NCBI RefSeq assembly: GCF_000020365.1
Contig: NC_012108.1
Coordinates: 2,914,001 to 2,978,000 of the forward strand
Direction: 5' to 3'
Length of the DNA stretch: 64,000 bases
Source: Desulforapulum autotrophicum HRM2
GTDB taxonomy: Bacteria; Desulfobacterota; Desulfobacteria; Desulfobacterales; Desulfobacteraceae
In this document: positions 54,583 through 62,828 of the stretch, piece after piece
Layout: each line of letters starts with the position of its first letter
How positions within the stretch are numbered: the stretch's first letter is position 1
Translations under genes and position numbers: made by a program
The notes under the pieces: model-generated
Database searches by the model: none
What the model saw: the letters and a program-made list of their open reading frames with translations, nothing else
What the model was told of the DNA's origin: nothing

Positions 54583-55008
54583 ATGCCCCTGGAAAATACC
54601 CCCTTCACCCAGTCCATAGACATTCGCTTTGCCGATACCGATGCCAACGGCCATGTTTTTTTTGCCAATTACCTAACCTATTTTGACACGGCCTTTCTTA
54701 AATATCTGGATCACATCAGCTGCAGTTTTGACTGGTTTATCCAAAACAACATGAATTTCTACTATGTGGAAGCGTGCTCACAGTACAAATCTGCCCTGAC
54801 CTATGGTGATGAAATCCTTGTCTCTGTAACAATTTCAAAATTTGGCAGAACCAGCTTTACCATTGCCTTTGAAGGCAAACACGCAACAAGTGGTCGCCTT
54901 GCCGCCACCGGACATATAGTTGCCGTTGTGGTGGACAAGGCGACGGAAGCACCCGTTGAAATTCCGGAAGCATTCAAAATTGCGACCCGTATAGCCCATC
55001 AATCATAG
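54583..55008 (+). CDS. 4HBT hotdog thioesterase (YbgC-like)
   Basis: 141 residues, AAGGA before the ATG. The opening QSIDIRFADTDANGHVFFAN, then LTYFDTAFLKYLDH matches the acyl-CoA thioesterase hotdog fold, with the Asp and Asn/His of the catalytic helix in the DTDxxGHV segment. Middle AITIAFEGKHATSG (as SFTIAFEGKHATSG) and GHIVAVVVD are typical strands. It hydrolyses acyl-CoA thioesters; the chain length is unknown. Divergent from the peptidase fusion and separate from other lipid genes. Confidence 0.87.
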   Translation: MPLENTPFTQSIDIRFADTDANGHVFFANYLTYFDTAFLKYLDHISCSFDWFIQNNMNFYYVEACSQYKSALTYGDEILVSVTISKFGRTSFTIAFEGKHATSGRLAATGHIVAVVVDKATEAPVEIPEAFKIATRIAHQS

Positions 55009-55054
55009 ACTTATAGATCGCTGTTTGTCATTACTCAATGATCAAGCTTTTTTT

Positions 55055-55232
55055 TATATGAAACACTCGTCAAAGCATTGTCAATGAAGGTGTTTCAAAA
55101 TTCGTTGAGGCCGGAGCCATACCTCGTTCCGGCCGTGCCGGTTATATGAAACGCCCACCAAAGCATTGCACACTGAGGCGTTTCATTGTTCGTTGTGGCC
55201 AGAGCAGATATCATGCTCCGGCCATGCCGGTT
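55055..55232 (+). repeat. Tandem pair of palindromic repeats (about 88-90 bp each)
   Basis: R1 is 55055-55142 and R2 is 55143-55232. Each begins TATATGAAAC, has a GAAAC..GTTTC stem, then a second stem such as GGCCGGAGC...CGGCC, and ends GCCGGT. A reverse copy lies at 32307-32392. They have the look of dispersed palindromic repeats between genes. The remaining bases to 55245 hold a partial third start (TATATT) and no gene. Confidence 0.8.
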
Positions 55233-55245
55233 TATATTAAAGCGC

Positions 55246-58035
55246 TCACAACACCATATCCGGACGACCCGAAAGGGTCGCCACAATGGTTCGACCCAGA
55301 AAAAGTGGAATACCGCCACTGGTATTTACCACCTGGTCCTCAATGTCCATGGCAACGGTTTTACAGCTGGTGCCGGCGCATCGCCCCAGCTCCTGGACAT
55401 GATCTTTAAGATATTCAACGGCCCAGGTTTCAGCCTGGCCAATACTGATGAACTGTTTATTTCCGGCCACGCCCTCCACAACAAAGCGTCCAAAACTATT
55501 CGTCTTTATGGAGAGTTTGCGCTTGATCATGATATGACTGGTGATTGCACCCACAGCATTGGCAACATCGGCATCTTCGGGAATAATCACCTGGGCGTTG
55601 ACCCGTTTACCGGCCTGGGGTAGAAAATAATGCACTGGCGCACCAATGCCGATGATCGGATGATTAAACCTGGCAGAGATGGCATAACGACTGTTTCCCG
55701 GGTTCACAATCTGTTCCATTAATTGTTTAAATACCGGCGTATTTTCCATCTCATCCATGGCAAAATCCCGGGCCATCTGTTTTTTCAAAAGCTCCAGGGC
55801 AAGATCTATTTCCATTTGATTTAGAAGGGTGTCAATCAACTCTTTTTTTGGTTTTTTTGAAAAAAATGACATGATATTTACCATGAAATGGGCGGGTTCC
55901 GCATCCCATTTGGTGAATTCGCCTTTTACGTGCAGAAGATCCGTGGGGGTTAAACCGCATCGCTGTACCAGCCCACTCTCCTCCAGCCGTTCCAGGGGAA
56001 GAAATTGTACTGCCAGTATTTTAAGATGGGGTAACAGCTCTTCCGGTGTATGGGGCCGTTTTCTAAGCAGATCATATACCTTTTGCTCTTGCGGGGTGGG
56101 CACAAAGGAAATTTTTCCTTCCATGGCCACCAGAAGGGTTTGGGAAAGCATGGAAAGTCTATGGCTTTCCATGTACTGCAAGGCAGGTTTAACCCCCTGG
56201 GGATGTGCGGCATGGGCCCATACAATGGGGCCCACCCGGCGGGGTCCAATGACAAATTCATTCTGGTTCCACCGAATAAGGCTGTCCCCTCCCAGTCCCA
56301 CCGTACGCATATCCAGGGCCTTGACATGGGTGACAAAGCCCCCCACATTGGCACCACTTTCGCAAACATCCACAAGCCCTTCACAGATATCTGCCGTATC
56401 CGTTGTGGTGCCGCCCATGTCCACGACCATGGCCTCTTCTAAACCGGTGAGAAGCCTGGCACCGGCCACACTGGCCGCCGGACCGGATAATATGGTTTCC
56501 ACGGGACGCTCTTTGGCCATGGCAGCCGACATAAGGGTACCATCCCCCTTGACCACCATCATCGGTGCGTGAATACCCCGTTTTTTTAAAACATCACCCA
56601 GTTCTCGGAAAAATTTAATCATCCGGGGAATAATACGGGCATTGAGCACCGCTGTCTGGGCCCGGACCACAAAATTGAGCAGATCGGAAAGCTCATGACC
56701 ACAACAGGCCACCAGCCCTGTTTCCTCATTGATAATCCGTTTCACCGCCAGTTCATGGTCAGGATTTATGGCCCCGGCAAATCCGGATACGGCAAAGGCG
56801 GTAACACCCTCTTTCTCCAGCATATGACGCACCGCATTGCGAATTTCATCCTCATCCACGGGTTCAACTTCATTGCCGCTGATGTTGATCTGCCCCTTTA
56901 CATTACATCGTGGGGTATGGGAAATAAGCTCATCTGACACATGACCGCCACTGACCATGAGAATCAGGCCCGTCTTCTGCCCCTCCCCCTCCACAATGGC
57001 GTTGGTGGCAAGGGTGGTGGAAACAGACACCAACTCCACCTTGGAAAGCACATCTGGATCAATGCCGGACAAGACCTCGTCAATGCCAATGGAAAAATCC
57101 CATTTGGTGGTCAAGGCCTTGTTTTTATCAACTATCTTTTTATCATTAAAATCATATACAGAGACATCGGTGTAAGTTCCCCCGGCATCAATACCCAGAC
57201 CATAGTGGATGGAGAGGCCATGATTGTTCTCCTCATCATACACCAGGTGACGGGGTTCCCCTCCCCCGGAAAGAGTGCTGTCACTGTCTGGCGCAAAATC
57301 AAGACCATTTGCCTGGGCTGAAAAAATAGTGACATGGCCCGGAGGAACAATGACAATCTCCCCGTCGGAGGTCTCCTGGGTGAGCAACCGGGTCATCAAA
57401 GAGAGATCCCCTTGAATACGTTCATATTTCCAATTATATTTTTCCGCCATTTCCCAGGCATATTCGGCAGATTTTTCTGAGGTACCAACCCCCGTGTCAA
57501 TAAAAGCGGCCCGTTTATAATTGTGGTGCCAGGAACTAAAAAAATCAATAATTTTACCACCACCCTCTTCTCCGTACTGGTCTTTTAAATCCTGACACCC
57601 CATGGACTCCGTTCCCACCCATATTTTTTCAGACTTTTTTTCTTTGGGGACTTCTTTTTCCTTATACCATCCAGCAGAGATGTAGAAGGTACCCGGATAT
57701 TTTTCAAATTCACGTTTATAAGCCCGATCACTGCCCATGAAAAGGGCAATACAATCGTGTACCCGGGCAAAGACCAGGGGCACACGGGGGGCACGAATGC
57801 CGACGGATCCCATACCGCATACCCCATATCCCACCACAATGCGACTGCACAGGGGATCTGAGGCAGATTGTTCAATGGCTTCCTGGAGTCGTCGGCGAAG
57901 CTCATCTGGTGAATTGTGCAATCCACCAGGGAGAAAATTCATTTTTACGTTAAGGCCCTCTTTTTGGGCAATATGCTTTATATCCGGTGCCAGGACGCCG
58001 CACCCAATGATATGAATTGTTTTTTTATCTTCCAT
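55246..58035 (-). CDS. DUF1638 domain fused to hydantoinase/oxoprolinase-type ATPase
   Basis: About 929 residues. AAGGAAA before the ATG at 58035 (MEDKKTIHIIGCGVLAPDI) supports this start over the one at 58071. The N-terminal part (about 1-230) is DUF1638 (VGYGVCGMGSVGIRAP, IDTGVGTSEKSAEYAWEM). The rest (about 260-929) is the HyuA/oxoprolinase domain with the actin-like phosphate loops GLGIDAGGTYTDVSVYDF, STTLATNAIVEG, and VVDMGGTTTDTADI. HyuA-type proteins hydrolyse cyclic amides with ATP; no HyuB gene is adjacent. DUF1638 proteins often sit with corrinoid methyltransferases. A role with methylated amines is only a possibility. Confidence 0.82.
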   Translation of the reverse strand: MEDKKTIHIIGCGVLAPDIKHIAQKEGLNVKMNFLPGGLHNSPDELRRRLQEAIEQSASDPLCSRIVVGYGVCGMGSVGIRAPRVPLVFARVHDCIALFMGSDRAYKREFEKYPGTFYISAGWYKEKEVPKEKKSEKIWVGTESMGCQDLKDQYGEEGGGKIIDFFSSWHHNYKRAAFIDTGVGTSEKSAEYAWEMAEKYNWKYERIQGDLSLMTRLLTQETSDGEIVIVPPGHVTIFSAQANGLDFAPDSDSTLSGGGEPRHLVYDEENNHGLSIHYGLGIDAGGTYTDVSVYDFNDKKIVDKNKALTTKWDFSIGIDEVLSGIDPDVLSKVELVSVSTTLATNAIVEGEGQKTGLILMVSGGHVSDELISHTPRCNVKGQINISGNEVEPVDEDEIRNAVRHMLEKEGVTAFAVSGFAGAINPDHELAVKRIINEETGLVACCGHELSDLLNFVVRAQTAVLNARIIPRMIKFFRELGDVLKKRGIHAPMMVVKGDGTLMSAAMAKERPVETILSGPAASVAGARLLTGLEEAMVVDMGGTTTDTADICEGLVDVCESGANVGGFVTHVKALDMRTVGLGGDSLIRWNQNEFVIGPRRVGPIVWAHAAHPQGVKPALQYMESHRLSMLSQTLLVAMEGKISFVPTPQEQKVYDLLRKRPHTPEELLPHLKILAVQFLPLERLEESGLVQRCGLTPTDLLHVKGEFTKWDAEPAHFMVNIMSFFSKKPKKELIDTLLNQMEIDLALELLKKQMARDFAMDEMENTPVFKQLMEQIVNPGNSRYAISARFNHPIIGIGAPVHYFLPQAGKRVNAQVIIPEDADVANAVGAITSHIMIKRKLSIKTNSFGRFVVEGVAGNKQFISIGQAETWAVEYLKDHVQELGRCAGTSCKTVAMDIEDQVVNTSGGIPLFLGRTIVATLSGRPDMVL

Positions 58036-58619
58036 GTGATTTTCCTTATTGACTGGTTGAGACTTTTTCAAAATACTTCCTTAATCTCTGGAAATATTCT
58101 CAAAAAAGTTTCAGTTCTTTTCAAGGCGGTGCAAAAGATGCCATATTTTTAATAAAAAATCGATAAAATAAGAAACAAGATGCTTAACAATACCTTTCAT
58201 TCCATACCTGACTGTGGTGCAGAAACAGAATTCGGACTGTGGAAAAACGCAATAAACTCCTGGACCGACATCAACAATAATAATATCTCCGGGATCTCTG
58301 CCGAACACCTATCCACCCTTAAACACAATGTGGATATATCAATCGTTACGGATGACGAGCACGGGCCGTCCAGGGTACCACCCCTGGGTTGTCCAGGTTT
58401 CCACAAGCTTGTGGGCTTTTATATTTTATCCACATACGAGTGGAAAATGTGTCTGCTTTTCCAGAGAAAGATCATCCCCCCAAAAAGATAATTGATAATA
58501 ACAGAACCTCATGATAGAATATTTAATACCCTTGAAAAAACGGTTCAGGGTTCAAAAAACAAAAAAATCTAAATCCAATTTTATTTAGAAAGGGCTGAAA
58601 GATTGTAGCAGCATAAATT
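58036..58619. other. Gene-free interval with a small palindrome
   Basis: No convincing gene. CCACAAGCTTGTGG (58401-58414) is a perfect palindrome. The bases before it (58379-58408) resemble 60338-60366, a direct copy with several mismatches. An ORF of 103 codons at 58180 has no ribosome-binding site or family match. Confidence 0.5.
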
Positions 58620-58985
58620 ATGTTGACCAATTTCTCTAAATACTGTTCCTGGGCTATACTGGCTTGCCTGCTGATACTTAATATGTCGTTGACTCCTAAC
58701 GGATCACAATGGACGGGTGGCTTGGACAACTCTGTTACTGACTCAGAACAGAGGTTTTTTGCCTGTTTAACAGCGGCATCTTCTGTTCCAATCGAGGTCA
58801 GAGAACGAACCCGGTTGAATAGTTTTTATGACTTATTCGCCGTATTTTACAGACCGGCTTACATTGTTTTTAGTGATAATTATTTTTCCTCTCCTCCCAA
58901 CGACAGTTCTGATGTCATCAATTTGACAGACTGTTCGATAATTCCCATTCGGGCGCCTCCTTCCCTTCATTCCTTAGTAATCTGA
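58620..58985 (+). CDS. Hypothetical protein with N-terminal membrane segment
   Basis: 121 residues. MLTNFSKYCSWAILACLLIL gives a signal peptide or single TM. The remainder (SQWTGGLDNSVTDSEQRFFA, YDLFAVFYRPAYIVFSDNYF) has no recognised family. No ribosome-binding site is obvious. It lies in a stretch of transposon remnants, so it may be a real accessory gene or a chance frame. Confidence 0.45.
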   Translation: MLTNFSKYCSWAILACLLILNMSLTPNGSQWTGGLDNSVTDSEQRFFACLTAASSVPIEVRERTRLNSFYDLFAVFYRPAYIVFSDNYFSSPPNDSSDVINLTDCSIIPIRAPPSLHSLVI

Positions 58986-59146
58986 CCAACAAATATAATT
59001 CAGCCCGAAATTTCTCTGCATTGTTTCTATGCTGGATTCGGATGTACTGGTGAAAAATTATTGTCGCAGGAATCTCGTGATCGGTTCCCAATCCATTTCT
59101 ATTGTATGAATTGGCAGATCTTCGGGCTTCGTGCTTAGGAGATTCT

Positions 59147-59338
59147 ATGGTTAAGAAAAATTATAAGTCATCAGACCCTAAAGAAGAAAGCAAAAACCCT
59201 CTCTTGAAACCGGGAATTGATTATTCTCCAAAAACTTACACTTTATCTGAACAAATTCTGTATGGCTTGAAGATGGCTGCCATTATGGCGTTAGTTCTGG
59301 GCCTGTTGTGTTGGTGTGAATTATTCTCAGGTAAATAA
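59147..59338 (+). CDS. Small single-TM protein, 63 residues
   Basis: The ATG at 59147 has AGGAG at 59137-59141. The N-terminus is hydrophilic (MVKKNYKSSDPKEESKNPLL), and the C-terminus has one TM (MAAIMALVLGLLCWCELF), giving an N-in or N-out tail-anchored topology. No family recognised. A long stem-loop begins 9 bp after its stop. Confidence 0.55.
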   Translation: MVKKNYKSSDPKEESKNPLLKPGIDYSPKTYTLSEQILYGLKMAAIMALVLGLLCWCELFSGK

Positions 59339-59347
59339 CAAAATGTA

Positions 59348-59405
59348 AAGCAGTGGGAAAAGGGGGGCACAGGATTGGGTCTGTGATCCCCTTGGACCAC
59401 TGCTT
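59348..59405. terminator. Long multi-branched stem-loop
   Basis: Three stacked arms: AAGCAGTGG (59348-59356) with CCACTGCTT (59397-59405), AAGGGG (59360-59365) with CCCCTT (59388-59393), and CACAG (59368-59372) with CTGTG (59381-59385). No T-run. It may terminate or stabilise the transcript of the small TM protein, or be a remnant of a mobile element. The following bases to 59750 hold no clear gene. Confidence 0.5.
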
Positions 59406-59756
59406 ATTTCGCTGCATATCAAGGAAAATTGGTACCTCAGATCACACAATTAAAGCGAAGCATCTTTTCGTGACAACCCTTAATTGTCAGACCTTCCTTG
59501 ACACTTGAAGATCATAGAAATTTCAGTTTAAAGGATTTTTACACATTAGGTTTAATCCTGAGATTTTTGGAGATATAATATTCTTGTTTAAACCTTTGAT
59601 GAACGCTACAGGTTTGACACTCCTGCTTATCTTTTGCGGTGGCATTTTCATGTTTGTCAGCATATTAAGCAGCTTCTCCAAAAGGAAAACGTGACCATTT
59701 TGGCGCTGGCCTATCAGGCTGAACTCAGAGACCTGGAAACCGACCAGCAAACGCCC

Positions 59757-60195
59757 TTAATGAAAGGGCCGATGAGCTTGCCAATGGTGCGGCTCAGAGT
59801 TCATTGGGTGATGAGAGATTAATGGATGAGGGGTACGTGAAATAGTCAAAACGGGTAAGTCACAGGAGGCGTAAAATCGATAAATAGATAATTTTATCTT
59901 GGTCTGGATCCCGTCAAGAATGATATGGGTTGTACCCCAATCCACCTCCGCTTCCCCCGTATTATCAATTTCAAGGGGAATGAAAGCCCGTTGTTTACCG
60001 ATGCCTATTCGCAGCTTCGCTTCACGGACATAACGGCAAACAGTTGAAAATCCTCCTGCATACCCATGCTCTTTTTTTAAACGCTCTCCTGATGGTGTTC
60101 CGTGAGTGGCCAGTCTCTCTCGATATCTACTTAATTGATTTGCCATAAATCCTGTGTGCTGTCCGGATATAGTCATATTGTGACACCTTTAACAT
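59757..60195 (-). pseudogene. istA: IS21-family IstA transposase remnant
   Basis: Read from the ATG at 60195 (AGGAGG at 60196-60202): MLKVSQYDYIRTAHRIYGKS then TAG, then ISRETGHSRNTIRRAFKK, an IstA helix-turn-helix. After a seven-A run (about 60070-60076) the frame changes and EHGYAGGFSTVCRYV follows, skipping the normal middle, then GEAEVDWGTTHIILDG, an IstA catalytic-core segment. One nonsense codon, one frame change and a deletion make it inactive. No IstB is present. Confidence 0.8.
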
Positions 60196-60263
60196 CCTCC
60201 TGTTACCTCTCCAGTCTGATAGATCAATAATCAGACCCTTATAGCACTGGAAAGCGATTTTGT

Positions 60264-60323
60264 GGGGGGTCACTTTTCGGTTAGAAATTCCCCTCCAGGG
60301 GGGTCAATTTTAGGTTAGCAAAA
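60264..60323. mobile_element. IS21-type terminal repeats
   Basis: Two related blocks, GGGGGTCACTTTTCGGTTAG (about 60265-60284) and GGGGGTCAATTTTAGGTTAG (about 60299-60318). Multiple short terminal repeats of this kind mark IS21 ends. They lie upstream of the istA remnant on its 5' side. Confidence 0.65.
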
Positions 60324-60477
60324 ATAGGGGTTTTAACCAACCCAGGGTTGTCCAAGTTTTCACAAGTTGGAGAACGTTGGGAAATTCTGAAAGACCATTC
60401 AACACCAGGGGCGTCAAACCATCATGGGTATGGGTCCTGTTCACCTCCCCCCTGGAAAAACCGGTCAAGGGTTTCGA

Positions 60478-60792
60478 TCAGATCTTTGGAAGGCCTGTCA
60501 AAAGAGCCCCCCTGGCCCATGTCTGATTATCCTGTTCCCATGCCCGCTCCAACTCTCTTAAGTGATGTGCATTGCAAAGGGCCTGCAGACAATCATAATT
60601 CAAATATGGTTTCCAGTGATCGTGGCAGAGAATGCCTTTAAACTGGGTAAGAATCCCTATTTCATCCATGGCCTCGCTACCTCTTTTTTCATGGGGGAAA
60701 AAATGGGTCCAGAGCGCATTGGATGTGCAATGCAGCCAGCGCCTGACACTGTTTAAATTGATGCCGGTCTCATCGGTATGACATAAATGCGA
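60478..60792 (-). pseudogene. IS66-family transposase remnant
   Basis: Continuous minus-strand frame of about 104 residues: SHLCHTDETGINLNSVRRWL, FFPHEKRGSEAMDEIGIL, GILCHDHWKPYLNYDCLQAL, and CNAHHLRELERAWEQD. These match the middle of IS66 transposases and include two of the acidic catalytic residues (DETG, CHDHW). N- and C-terminal parts are missing. Confidence 0.85.
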
Positions 60793-60797
60793 CTGGA

Positions 60798-61532
60798 ACC
60801 CCTAATCCACACCTAAAAAAAAAGAAAAACCCCGTTGCGCTTGATGGTTCAAGCAGATAGAGTCTTTGTGCCAACAAAAAACTATCATCAACGAGGTGAG
60901 ACAAGTTATGACACAAGGCGTGCTTCTATTCAAGTATGAAGAAGAAAAAACTCAGACCGGCATGACCGCATTGGCTGGCCTGCCCGTCTATCTCGACTTG
61001 GCCAAAGTAATCGGGTTGTCCAAATCAATCCAAAAACATTTGAAAGTAAGAAAAAACTCGCAAGGCTGGACTGATTCCCAGATAGTTTTGTCTTTGGTGC
61101 TGCTCAATCTCGCCGGAGGATACTGTGTTGATGATTTAAAGATACTGGAGGCGGATGAAGGGTTTTGGAAAGAGTAATAAAGATATGATCGCTGGCTTGA
61201 ATACAGTAAACATCGAGGCCACGGCCACCTTGGACATGGATGCCACCCTGGCTCAAACCATGAAAGAGACAGCTTCCCATTGTTATAAAGGGTTTAAGGC
61301 TTTCCAGCCTTTCACCACATGGTGGTTTGAGCAAGGAATTGTTCTTCACACAAAATTCCGGGACGGTAACGTGCCCGCTGGTTATGAACAGTTAAGGGTT
61401 TTTAAGGAAGCCTTGGACTGTCTTCCGAGCAATGTGGAAAAGGTGAGGATCCGTTCAGATACTGCTGCTTACCAGCACGATCTTTTACGGTACTGTGAAA
61501 AAGGTGATAATAAACGGTATGGAACGGAATGA
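60798..61532 (+). pseudogene. IS1380-family transposase remnant
   Basis: A left end near 60798 (CCTAATCCACACCTAAAAA) precedes the start at 60908 (GAGGTGAG upstream). The first frame gives ALAGLPVYLDLAKVIGLSKS and SQIVLSLVLLNLAGGYCVDD. After a deletion and frame change (about 61150-61180) the second gives NTVNIEATATLDMDATLAQT and GFKAFQPFTTWWFEQG. The C-terminal half is missing. Confidence 0.85.
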
Positions 61533-61634
61533 AATGGAAGAAAATTGATGGTGGTGCGGTACAAATATCTGTCGACAAAAACGGGATGCCCTGGGTCGTG
61601 AATTCAAATCGCTTATTTTTTAGACGGCGATAAA
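61519..61634 (+). pseudogene. Tectonin-like beta-propeller fragment
   Basis: In a frame different from the transposase remnant, WNGMKWKKIDGGAVQISVDK followed by NGMPWVVNSNRLFF and a stop reads as a tectonin/lectin repeat (pattern WxxIxGxAxxISVxxNGxxWxVN). Only about one repeat remains. It touches the IS1380 remnant, so the insertion probably broke a gene upstream of the RNase T2. Confidence 0.55.
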
Positions 61635-61675
61635 ACAACGGCTTGACTGATTTACCCTATTAAAGGAGAACCCTC

Positions 61676-62662
61676 ATGAAATACTGGACAAAATTGATAG
61701 CGGTATCGCTTTGGCTGTCACTCGTTGTGACGGTAAACAGCTGGCCTCAGATTTCGCTGACCGGTTATTTTATTGCCACTGAAAATTGCCCGGCCCTGCA
61801 GTCGTTCAAAAAAGGCACAAATCCCGGGAATATCGGACTAACACCGGACATGGCATATGAATTGATCGGCAAAAACAAAGTGGAAGCCTCCCATTACCGG
61901 ATTCGGGTAAAGAATGCCGATCCAAAAGAGCGCTGGGTGTCTGCATCCTGTGGTTTTATTATAACGGATTGTAAAAAATCAGGGATTAACACAGGGTCTT
62001 CATCCAATCCTGATTCTTCTTTACCCGAATATCTGTTGGCCATCAGCTGGCAGCCGGCATTCTGCCAAAATCACCCGTTAAAAGCCGAATGTGAAACCCA
62101 GGATACAAACCGCTATGATGCAAGCCACTTTACGCTTCACGGATTATGGCCTCAGCCGGAATCTAACATTTATTGTAATGTCAGCAATGTGAATAAAAAT
62201 CTCGACAGCCGGAATATATGGGCGCAGCTTCCCCAACCGGATATTTCACCTGCCACTTTTGAAGACCTGATTGAGGTAATGCCCGGGGTGGCTTCTTACC
62301 TTCACCTCCATGAATGGATAAAACATGGCACCTGCTACTCACCCACGCCGGAAGAATATTTTGTGGAGTCCATAATGCTGACCGAACAGATCAATTCTTC
62401 GGTTGTCAGGGATTTTTTTGCTGAAAATATCGGTAAAACCATCCGTGTATCTGACATCAAGGCCAAATTTAATGAAGCTTTTGGCCCTGGAGCCGGAGAC
62501 AAAGTCAACGTCAAATGCAGTAAGGGTATGATCACTGAGCTCTGGATCAACCTTCAGGGTGACATTACGTCCCGGTCAAATCTTTCCACCCTGCTTTTGC
62601 AAGCGGACTCCGTCTCTTCCAATTGCCAGGCCGGTCTGATTGATCCGGTCGGGTATCAGTGA
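61676..62662 (+). CDS. Secreted T2-family ribonuclease
   Basis: 328 residues, AAAGGAG before the ATG. Signal peptide MKYWTKLIAVSLWLSLVVTV. A domain of about 110 residues (ISLTGYFIATENCPA...RWVSASCG) precedes the catalytic part and resembles the N-terminal region of other long bacterial RNase T2 proteins. Both active-site boxes are intact: HFTLHGLWPQ (about 150-159) and LHEWIKHGTC (about 211-220), with the catalytic His residues and Glu/Lys. It should degrade RNA to 3'-phosphate products outside the cytoplasm. RNase T2 is uncommon in this phylum, and the neighbouring transposon remnants suggest transfer. Confidence 0.93.
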   Translation: MKYWTKLIAVSLWLSLVVTVNSWPQISLTGYFIATENCPALQSFKKGTNPGNIGLTPDMAYELIGKNKVEASHYRIRVKNADPKERWVSASCGFIITDCKKSGINTGSSSNPDSSLPEYLLAISWQPAFCQNHPLKAECETQDTNRYDASHFTLHGLWPQPESNIYCNVSNVNKNLDSRNIWAQLPQPDISPATFEDLIEVMPGVASYLHLHEWIKHGTCYSPTPEEYFVESIMLTEQINSSVVRDFFAENIGKTIRVSDIKAKFNEAFGPGAGDKVNVKCSKGMITELWINLQGDITSRSNLSTLLLQADSVSSNCQAGLIDPVGYQ

Positions 62663-62767
62663 CGGGAAGGTGGCTTGTCATGGGCGGAACGATCCCCCCA
62701 TGAGAAGGCAAGTCAAGTGTTCGATTCACGAACATCAATTTTAATGAATGCTGTCGGAGTTCATTAA

Positions 62768-62805
62768 AAAGGCCGCCCCAGCCGAAAATAGCCGGGGCGG
62801 CCTTT
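62768..62805. terminator. Bidirectional terminator
   Basis: A perfect 12-bp stem, AAAGGCCGCCCC (62768-62779) with GGGGCGGCCTTT (62794-62805), and a 14-base loop. T-runs flank it on both strands. It lies between the convergent RNase T2 and acylase genes. Confidence 0.92.
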
Positions 62806-62828
62806 ATAAAGATTACTCTTGAATTTAT

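Noticed and set aside
55055-55232. CRISPR array
   Set aside because: Only two units of about 88 bp with internal palindromes and no spacers.
58180-58491. 103-codon frame
   Set aside because: No ribosome-binding site, no family, and it covers the palindrome and repeat.
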